Source: Calditrichaceae bacterium
GTDB taxonomy: Bacteria; Calditrichota; Calditrichia; Calditrichales; Calditrichaceae
NCBI GenBank assembly: GCA_030622395.1
Contig: JAUXGF010000111.1
Coordinates: forward strand, 1-8,090
Direction: 5' to 3'
DNA length: 8,090 bases
Positions 1-6,900 of this stretch are shown here, piece by piece. The position numbers and the translations under genes are program-made. A model generated the notes under the pieces. The model worked only from the letters and a program-made list of their open reading frames with translations, made no database searches and was not told the origin of the DNA. Within the stretch, counting starts at the first letter, position 1. Every line of letters begins with the position of its first letter.

Positions 1-50
1 ACTAAAATCAACGTTTATTATATTAATTAACGTCTGGACAACCCCCTCAG

Positions 51-70
51 TCCCCCTTTTTTAAGGGGGA
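51..70. repeat. C-rich/G-rich hairpin upstream of NRPS gene 1
   Basis: A perfect 8-bp stem, TCCCCCTT (51-58) and AAGGGGGA (63-70), encloses a TTTT loop. It is preceded by CCCCCT at 42-47, so the block has the CCCCCT-n-TCCCCC layout also seen at 3541-3556 at the end of gene 1. No U-run follows the stem, so it is a poor candidate for an intrinsic terminator of an upstream gene. I read it as one copy of a dispersed palindromic repeat. Confidence 0.7.
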
Positions 71-94
71 ATTGTAACTTGGAATGATAATAAT

Positions 95-129
95 TGATTC
101 GTAATTCCTAATTCGTAATTCGTAATTTT
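95..129. repeat. Heptanucleotide tandem repeat, TAATTCG type
   Basis: Five consecutive 7-bp units can be read: TGATTCG, TAATTCC, TAATTCG, TAATTCG and TAATTTT. The two central units are identical and the outer ones are degenerate. The array ends seven bases before the Shine-Dalgarno sequence of the NRPS gene, so it lies in the probable 5' untranslated leader. Short heptamer tandem repeats of this type are known from cyanobacterial genomes but are not restricted to them. A change in copy number would alter leader length in 7-bp steps without touching the coding frame. Confidence 0.75.
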
Positions 130-135
130 CTTAAA

Positions 136-141
136 AAGGAG
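136..141 (+). promoter_or_regulatory. Ribosome-binding site of NRPS gene 1
   Basis: AAGGAG stands four bases before the ATG at 146. The spacing is short, but the match is strong. The start also fits the protein, because translation begins directly with the amphipathic helix typical of NRPS N-termini. The next in-frame ATG is about 20 codons further in and would cut that helix away. Confidence 0.75.
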
Positions 142-145
142 TTTA

Positions 146-3100
146 ATGAGCAGCCTTTACGAACAAATTGCCAGCCTGCCTCCGGAAAAACGGGAGCTGT
201 TTGAGCTGATGCTTCAGGAACAGGGCGTTGATCTTTCCGAAGTGATGATTGTACCGCAAAAACGGGATACCAACCAATTTCCCCTTTCTTATTCTCAGCA
301 GCGTTTATGGTTTTTAGATCAGCTTGAGCCGGGAAGTTCACTGTATAACATTCCGTCGGTAATCAGGCTTAACGGCAGTTTGAACGTTGAGGCGCTGGTA
401 AAAAGTTTTAATGAAGTAGTAAAACGACACGAGGTTTTACGGACTACCTTTACTACCGTTGACAATAATCCCATACAAGTAATCGCTGAAACATTAAATA
501 TACAAACACCGGTAATTGATTTACAGAATATCCCGGAGGCTGAGCGGGATGAGGAAATCACCAAATTAGCTGTTGAAGAAGCTAACAAATCGTTTAACTT
601 GCAGGAAGGTCCCCTGCTGCGCGTAACCTTGTTAAAATTAAAAAATATTGAGCATGTGCTGATGTTTACGGTTCATCATATTGTATCGGATAACTGGTCA
701 ACCGGTTTATTTGTACATGAAATTCTGCGGCTTTATGAAGCCTTTTCCAATAACAAACCTTCTCCCCTGCCCGACCTGACGGTTCAATACGCCGACTTTT
801 CCTTTTGGCAGCGAAAATGGCTGAAAGGTAAAACATTAGAAAAACAAGTCGATTATTGGAAAGAAGCGCTGGCGGGCATTCCGCCTGTTTTGGAAATGCC
901 CTTAGACCGCCCGAGACCCTCTTATCAAACATACAACGGCGATTTTATAACATTTACATTATCTAAAGAAGTTACAAACGCTCTCAATGATTTGAGCCGC
1001 AAAGAAGACGTCACCTTATTTATGACATTGCTGACTGCTTTTCAAACGCTTTTATTTCGTTATTCGGGACAGAATGATATTTGCGTGGGATCGCCTATCG
1101 CCAATCGCAACCGCGCGGAAACGGAACAGTTGATCGGATTTTTTATAAATACGCTTGTTCTGCGCGCCGGTCTTTCTGATAATCCCGCATTTAATGAATT
1201 ACTGGCGCAGATAAAAGAAACCATGCTCGGCGCTTACGCCCACCAGGATTTGCCTTTTGAAACACTGGTCGAAGAACTGCATCCCGAACGCGATATGAGT
1301 CATTCCCCGCTCTTTCAGGTTATGTTTGTTTTAAATAACGCTCCTGTTGAGACTTTACAGTTAGCCGGACTGAAATTCGATTTGATTGAGATCGAAAACA
1401 AATCAGCCAAATTTGATCTGATTTTAAATATAACCGAAACAGATCAAACGCTGGCGGGAAAACTGGAATTTAACACTGATTTATACAATCATTCAACAAT
1501 GGAACGTTTTATTGAACATTTTAATATTTTAATAAACGGGGTCATCGCCGATCCGCAAATGCGGGTTTCCGATTTACCTCTTTTAACAAAGGATGAGCGG
1601 CAAACAATACTCAGTAATTGGAATCTGCCACCAAAGATTTATGATGAAAAGCTGTGTATCCATGAATTATTTCAGAATCAGGCTGGGCTGACTCCCGAAG
1701 CGGCTGCGTTAACGGCAAACGGGCAAAAACTGACTTATAAAGAACTTAACGACAAATCCAATCAATTAGCCAATCATTTAATAAAAACAGGATTTAAAAC
1801 GGGAACGATTGCCGGTATCTGCGCCGAACGTTCCGCGGAAATGATCATCGGATTGATAGCTGTTTTAAAAGCGGGCGGAGTATACCTGCCGCTTGATCCC
1901 GGTTATCCCAAAGAGCGTCTGGATTACATGCTGGAAGATTCCGAAGCGCCTTATTTATTAACCCAGCAATCTTTATTAAATGAATTTTCCGAACGCGGGT
2001 TAAAGATAATTTCCTTAGACAGCGATTGGGGGAAGATAGAAACCGAAAGCGCTGCAAATCCCGGCACTAAAATAAACCCTGGTGACGCCGCTTATATAAT
2101 TTACACCTCCGGCTCAACAGGCAAGCCAAAAGGCGTGCTTGTCGGGCACAAGGCGATTGCCAATCATTGCTGCGACATGCGTGATTACTACGAACTGAGC
2201 GTAGATGACAATGTTTTACAATTTGCCGCGCTCAACTTTGACGCCTCTTTAGAACAAATTCTGCCGACATTAATCAGCGGCGCGTCTTTGGTTATGCGTG
2301 ATGAAGAAATCTGGGCGACGTCGGAATTTCATAAAAAAGTAAATGAACACAGTTTAACTGTTATCAATCTGCCAACCGCTTACTGGCGGCAATTGGCAAA
2401 TGAATGGTCAAAAAGCCCGGAACTCATTCCCCAAAATCTGCTGCGTCTAATAATCATCGGCGGCGATTTGATGGGGATTGAAGCGCTTAATCAATGGCAA
2501 AAAACGCAAATGAACGGGGTGCGCTTATTAAACGCCTACGGTCCGACTGAAACAATTATTACGGCGACAACATTTGAAATACCCGCTGATTTTAATCAGA
2601 AGACAAATTACAGCCGCATCCCTATCGGAAAGCAGCGGGCTAACCGTGAAATATATGTGTTGGATTCCTTTGGCAATCCTGTTCCGGTTGGCGCGCCCGG
2701 CGAGCTGCATATCGGCGGCGGGACAATGGCTAAAGGATACCTTAACAGACCTGAACTAACGGCTGAACAATTTATCGCCAATCGTTTCAATCAAAAACCC
2801 GGCGAGCGGCTTTATAAAACAGGCGATCTTGTGCGGTTTTTACCCAACGGTAATTTGGAGTTTTTAGGACGCGTTGATCAGCAGGTAAAAATTCGCGGAT
2901 TCCGTATTGAACTCGGCGAGATTGAAACGGCGCTGCGTCAATTTCCGGCAATAGATGAAGCGGTCGTAATTGCCCTCGAAGATAAACCCGGTGAAAAAAG
3001 ATTAGCCGCTTATTACGTCTCCAAAGAAAACACTGATCCTTCTATAAACGAGCTGCGCAGTTTCTTAAAAAATAAGCTGCCTGAATATTTCATTCCATCC

Positions 3101-3565
3101 GTGTTTATGGCGCTGGACAGCATGCCGCTCTCGCCTGCTGGTAAAATTAACCGCAAAGCGCTGCCCAAGCCCGATCAGGAAAGACCTGAATTATCGGCGG
3201 TATACGTTGAGCCGCGTACGCCTACCGAAGAAAAACTGGCGGATATTGTTAAAGAAGTTTTAGATATTAAAAGGGTCGGCATATACGACAACTTTTTTGA
3301 ATTGGGCGGACACTCAATGCTGGGCACGCAGGTAATTTCTCAAATCAGGGATATTTTTGAGGTTGAGGTTCCCTTGCGCGCCTTATTTGAAAATCCGACT
3401 GTCGAGGGCATAGCTCACGCCATAACCGAAATACAGGCGGAAGCCCAGGATGAAGAAGATTTGGAACAGATGTTGGATGAATTGGAAAATTTGTCCGATG
3501 AGGAGGTGGAGAGAATGCTGCGGGAGGAGGAGGAGAACTCACCCCCTAAATCCCCCTCTCTTTAA
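146..3565 (+). CDS. Non-ribosomal peptide synthetase, single module C-A-PCP with acidic C-terminal tail
   Basis: This 1139-residue elongation module would condense an upstream peptidyl or acyl thioester with an amino acid it activates itself, acting in the cytoplasm. Domains in order: N-terminal helix (about 1-35); condensation domain (about 45-480) with HHIVSDNWS at 177-185, where the usual DG reads DN; adenylation domain (about 505-1005); carrier domain (about 1020-1090) with phosphopantetheine site LGGHS, Ser1057. Adenylation motifs seen include LTYKEL, YTSGSTGKPKG (653-663), NAYGPTE (796-802), YKTGDLVR, KIRGFRIELGEIE and the A10 lysine K1000. Hand alignment to GrsA gives pocket residues D699, A700, E703, N741, I770, G772, A797, I805, T806 and K1000 (DAENIGAITK). 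Asp699 indicates an alpha-amino acid; Glu703 could favour a basic or polar side chain, but I cannot name the substrate. There is no epimerase or thioesterase. Residues 1099-1130 are very acidic and may dock to the next protein. The last nine residues come from a repeat. Confidence 0.97.
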   Translation: MSSLYEQIASLPPEKRELFELMLQEQGVDLSEVMIVPQKRDTNQFPLSYSQQRLWFLDQLEPGSSLYNIPSVIRLNGSLNVEALVKSFNEVVKRHEVLRTTFTTVDNNPIQVIAETLNIQTPVIDLQNIPEAERDEEITKLAVEEANKSFNLQEGPLLRVTLLKLKNIEHVLMFTVHHIVSDNWSTGLFVHEILRLYEAFSNNKPSPLPDLTVQYADFSFWQRKWLKGKTLEKQVDYWKEALAGIPPVLEMPLDRPRPSYQTYNGDFITFTLSKEVTNALNDLSRKEDVTLFMTLLTAFQTLLFRYSGQNDICVGSPIANRNRAETEQLIGFFINTLVLRAGLSDNPAFNELLAQIKETMLGAYAHQDLPFETLVEELHPERDMSHSPLFQVMFVLNNAPVETLQLAGLKFDLIEIENKSAKFDLILNITETDQTLAGKLEFNTDLYNHSTMERFIEHFNILINGVIADPQMRVSDLPLLTKDERQTILSNWNLPPKIYDEKLCIHELFQNQAGLTPEAAALTANGQKLTYKELNDKSNQLANHLIKTGFKTGTIAGICAERSAEMIIGLIAVLKAGGVYLPLDPGYPKERLDYMLEDSEAPYLLTQQSLLNEFSERGLKIISLDSDWGKIETESAANPGTKINPGDAAYIIYTSGSTGKPKGVLVGHKAIANHCCDMRDYYELSVDDNVLQFAALNFDASLEQILPTLISGASLVMRDEEIWATSEFHKKVNEHSLTVINLPTAYWRQLANEWSKSPELIPQNLLRLIIIGGDLMGIEALNQWQKTQMNGVRLLNAYGPTETIITATTFEIPADFNQKTNYSRIPIGKQRANREIYVLDSFGNPVPVGAPGELHIGGGTMAKGYLNRPELTAEQFIANRFNQKPGERLYKTGDLVRFLPNGNLEFLGRVDQQVKIRGFRIELGEIETALRQFPAIDEAVVIALEDKPGEKRLAAYYVSKENTDPSINELRSFLKNKLPEYFIPSVFMALDSMPLSPAGKINRKALPKPDQERPELSAVYVEPRTPTEEKLADIVKEVLDIKRVGIYDNFFELGGHSMLGTQVISQIRDIFEVEVPLRALFENPTVEGIAHAITEIQAEAQDEEDLEQMLDELENLSDEEVERMLREEEENSPPKSPSL

Positions 3566-3620
3566 GAAATAGAGGAGGACATGATATATAATTCCCCTCT
3601 TGGGAGGGGTTAGGGGTGGG
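3539..3620. repeat. Imperfect C-rich/G-rich inverted repeat overlapping the 3' end of NRPS gene 1
   Basis: The left arm (3539-3558, TCACCCCCTAAATCCCCCTC) pairs imperfectly with the right arm (3604-3620, GAGGGGTTAGGGGTGGG), whose reverse complement is CCCACCCCTAACCCCTC. Between them is a smaller perfect hairpin, CCCCTC (3594-3599) / GAGGGG (3604-3609), with a TTGG loop. The gene 1 stop codon (3563-3565) lies inside the element, so the left arm is translated as SPPKSPSL. The sequence resembles the 42-70 block. Its hairpin is followed by only three T residues, so it is not a convincing terminator, although the structured RNA could reduce read-through into gene 2. Confidence 0.7.
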
Positions 3621-3682
3621 TTTAATCGTAGCCAAAACAATTAGCGATTTAAACATAAAGAAAAAAATGATTCAACGGGAAC

Positions 3683-3821
3683 GTAGGGGCGGTGCATTCA
3701 TATCAACGTCAACACGTATCAGAGACCATGCCATAGGCAGGCAGGCCGCTGCGCTTAACTCTGATACGAGGGAAGGGGCAGGCGTAGGGGCGGCCGGGCC
3801 GGTCGCCCCTACCTTTGCCTG
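3683..3821. repeat. Compact palindromic, MITE-like element between the two NRPS genes
   Basis: The element is bounded by terminal inverted repeats GTAGGGGCG (3683-3691) and CGCCCCTAC (3804-3812). A second GTAGGGGCGG at 3784-3793 forms a strong 9-bp-stem hairpin with the right end, extended across a small bulge by CAGGC (3779-3783) / GCCTG (3817-3821). Inside lies another perfect 10-bp inverted repeat, CGTATCAGAG (3715-3724) / CTCTGATACG (3759-3768), with a 34-base loop. It is clearly more GC-rich than the flanking leader, which suggests insertion. I found no transposase gene and no clear target-site duplication. An open frame through this region looks like neither protein 1 nor protein 2 and is not considered a gene. 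Confidence 0.65.
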
Positions 3822-3838
3822 ATTAATCGGGATAAATA

Positions 3839-3865
3839 TTTACAAGAATTTTAATCATATTTAAT
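3839..3865 (+). promoter_or_regulatory. Possible sigma-70-like promoter for NRPS gene 2
   Basis: TTTACA (3839-3844) resembles a -35 box and TTTAAT (3860-3865) a -10 box. Each matches consensus at five of six bases, but the spacing of 15 bp is short. An alternative -10 (TATTAT or TATAAA, 3871-3879) lacks a good partner. The whole stretch 3830-3892 is AT-rich, so chance matches are expected. A separate promoter is plausible because 340 bases with two structured repeats separate the genes, but the sequence alone does not prove one. Confidence 0.25.
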
Positions 3866-3893
3866 CAAGATATTATAAAGCTTTAATTTAAAT

Positions 3894-3897
3894 AGGA
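3894..3897 (+). promoter_or_regulatory. Ribosome-binding site of NRPS gene 2
   Basis: AGGA lies eight bases before the ATG at 3906, a standard distance. It supports this start for the second synthetase, which then opens with a helix (ISKRLSSLSPEKLELL) matching the N-terminal helix of the first. Confidence 0.6.
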
Positions 3898-3905
3898 CAG
3901 TTTCC

Positions 3906-6900
3906 ATGTCAGATATTTCAAAACGTTTGTCAAGCCTTTCTCCTGAAAAATTGGAACTTCTTAGGAAGAAACTTAAAAAAGAGGGAAAAGCGGTCAAAAA
4001 GGACGTCATTGTTAAACGGCAAAATCAAGCGGATTACCCGATGTCAGCCGCTCAGAAACGTCTCTGGTTTTTAAATCAGCTCGACCCGGAAAGCGCTTTT
4101 TACAATATCCCTTCCGCGCTGCGGCTTAAAGGCAGTTTAAATGTTCCTGCTCTGGAAAAGAGCATCAATGAAATCATTAAAAGGCACGAAGTTCTTCGCG
4201 CCTCTTTTCATATTGACGATAAAGGTGAACCCCAACAGATTATTGCCGGCAAATTAATCGTTCCCTTAAATCAATTAGATATCAGCGATATTCCGGCGGA
4301 TAAAACAGAGGCAAAGGTTCAACAACTTCTTAAAGATGAAGCGGCGGCGGTTTTTAAGATTGACCAAGCCCCGCTGATGCTCGTATCCTTTATAAAACTG
4401 AATAGCGGCGAATATGTGTTAATAATTAATATGCATCATATTATCGCCGACGGCTGGTCAATCGTGGTGTTTATACAGGAAGTGATCGTGCTGTACCAGG
4501 CTTTTGCGGCAAACATACCCAGCCCGTTAAAAGATTTAAGCTTACAATTTTTCGATTACGCCCAATGGCAGGAAGACCGGCAAAACGAAGAAGTTATCAA
4601 TAAACAATTAAGCTACTGGACAGAATATTTAAAAGGAATGCCCGCCCAATTAGAACTGCCTGTTGATCATCCGCGTCCCTCTTTAGCCTCTTACAAAGGG
4701 AGGCAGCATATATTTCCCATCGGTAAAGAGCTGACCGCCAAACTCAGGAAATTAACCAAAGAAAACAATGTTTCGTTATACATGACCCTGATGTCAGCCT
4801 TTCAAGTATTTTTATACAAATTTTCAAATCAGGATGATTTTGGGGTCGGCGCACCCATAGCAAACCGCAACCGCAAAGAGATCGAAGAGATCATCGGCTT
4901 TTTTGTTAATACAATCGTGCTTCGCGCAAATTTCACTAAAGAGATAACTTTTTTAGATTTGATTAACCGGGTGCGCAATGATGTGCTCGAAGCGGCTGCT
5001 AATCAGGATGTGCCGTTTGAAAAAATCGTTGAAACAATCCTGCCCAAAAGAGAATTAAGCGTCTCTCCCCTGTTTCAGGTGATGTTCGATCTGCAAAAGG
5101 CGCCTCTCCAATCAATGAAATTAAAAGATTTAACTCTTGAAATTGTTGATATTGAAATTGAAGTGGCAAAGTTTGACCTGCTGTTTATCATGCTGGAATA
5201 TGAAGACGATATAAAATGCACCCTTGAATACAACACTGATCTTTTTGACCGGGCGTCTATTGAACGCATGTCGGAATATTTTTTAGCCTTACTGCATCAA
5301 ATTGTTGATAATCCTAAACAGAAAATTTCCCTGCTCTCATTAATCAGCGAGGCGGAGAAAAAGCAAATAGTTGTTGATTGGAATAAAACCGACACTTCTT
5401 ATCCCGACAAGCTAAGCGTTACGCAGCTTTTTGAAAAACAGGTTGAGAAAACTCCGCAGAACACGGCGGTTATATTTGAAGGACAGGAAATATCATATTC
5501 TGACTTGAACCGGCGGTCAAATCAATTAGCTCATTATTTGATTAAACACGGCGTAAAGAAAGACGATATGGCCGGCATATTTATGGAACGTTCCATAGAT
5601 ATGATCATCGGAATGTTAGGTATTTTAAAAGCTGGCGCTGTTTATGTTCCCATTGATACATCATATCCGAAAGAACGTATCGCCTTTATTATGGACGACA
5701 CTAAAACTCCGGCGCTTTTAACCCAGCAATCGCTGGCAGCCGACCTGCCCGAATCGCAATCCCTTATTTTAAACATGGATACGGACCGTGATAAAATTGA
5801 CCGTGAAAGCGCAGATAATCCGCCAACGCTGACAAACGCCGGCGACCGTGCTTACGTTATTTATACATCGGGTTCCACCGGCAAGCCGAAGGGCGTAGTT
5901 GTGCCGCACCGCGCTATTAACAGGCTGGTATTGAATACAGATTATGTACAAATTAACGGGAATGACCGTATCGCCCAGGTTTCCAACGCGGCATTTGACG
6001 CCGCCACTTTTGAAATTTGGGGAGCTTTGCTTAACGGGGCTATACTTGCCGGGATTACCAAAGATGTGATGCTTTCCACGCAGGAATTTGTGGATCAATT
6101 GCGTAGCCAAAAGATTAGCGCCATGTTCTTGACCACCTCTTTATTTAATCAACTGGCAAACGAAATTCCGGGCGCATTCCGTACTTTAAAGAATGTATTA
6201 TTAGGCGGTGAATTAGTCGACGCCAAATCGGTTCGGTCGGTACTCTTAAACGACCCGCCGCAGCGCCTGCTTCATGTTTACGGACCGACTGAGAACACGA
6301 CGTTTTCAACCTGGCATTTAGTTAAAGATGTGGCTGAAAACGCTTCGACCGTGCCTATCGGTAAAACAATCGCCAATTCAACTTGCTATGTGGTTGATAA
6401 GAATTTTCAACCCGTTCCCGTGGGCGTGCCCGGCGAATTGTGTCTTGGCGGCGACGGGCTGGCACTGGGATATTTTAACCGCCCTCAATTAACCGCTGAA
6501 AAATTTGTTTTAAATCCTTTTAATGATAAAGAAGGTTCGCGCCTTTACCGCACAGGGGATTTGGTCCGCTACCTTCCCGGCGGGGATATTGAATTTTTGG
6601 GACGCATTGATCAGCAAGTCAAAATTCGCGGTTTCAGGATCGAATTAGGTGAAATTGAATCGCTGTTAAAAGAATATCCGCAGTTAAAAGACGCCGCTGT
6701 ACTGGCTTGGGAAGATACGCCCGGCGACCGCCGCTTAGTCGGCTATATCGTGCCTGATGGGGAAACAGTTCCCAACAACAATGAGTTACGCAATTTCTTA
6801 TTGGAAAAATTACCGGATTATATGGTTCCCTTCATATTTATCAAAATGGACTCTCTCCCGATTAATCCGAATGGCAAAGTCGACCGCAAAGCGCTGCCCA

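Noticed and set aside
1..145. Partial upstream gene at the left edge
   Set aside because: The leader contains stops in all forward frames and holds only a hairpin, heptamer repeats and AT-rich DNA; no coding remnant could be recognised.
3581..3613. A ten-codon frame (ATG 3581 to TAG 3611) just after AGAGGAGG
   Set aside because: The purine-rich tract is only two bases from the ATG, the peptide is encoded mostly by the palindromic repeat, and nothing suggests a leader-peptide mechanism.
3594..3624. Possible intrinsic terminator after NRPS gene 1
   Set aside because: The hairpin CCCCTC-TTGG-GAGGGG is short and is not followed by a proper T tract; the repeat explanation is better.
3683..3821. 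CRISPR array or riboswitch reading of the intergenic repeats
   Set aside because: The repeats are inverted and few, with no regular spacers, and no conserved riboswitch core was recognised.
3616..3822. A 68-codon open frame between the two NRPS genes
   Set aside because: It runs through two palindromic repeat elements, starts inside one of them, has no credible ribosome-binding site and its composition follows the repeats.
5769..6110. A 113-codon minus-strand frame inside the second synthetase
   Set aside because: It lies opposite a well-conserved adenylation domain (A3 to beyond A4) and shows no recognisable domain, so it is a shadow frame.
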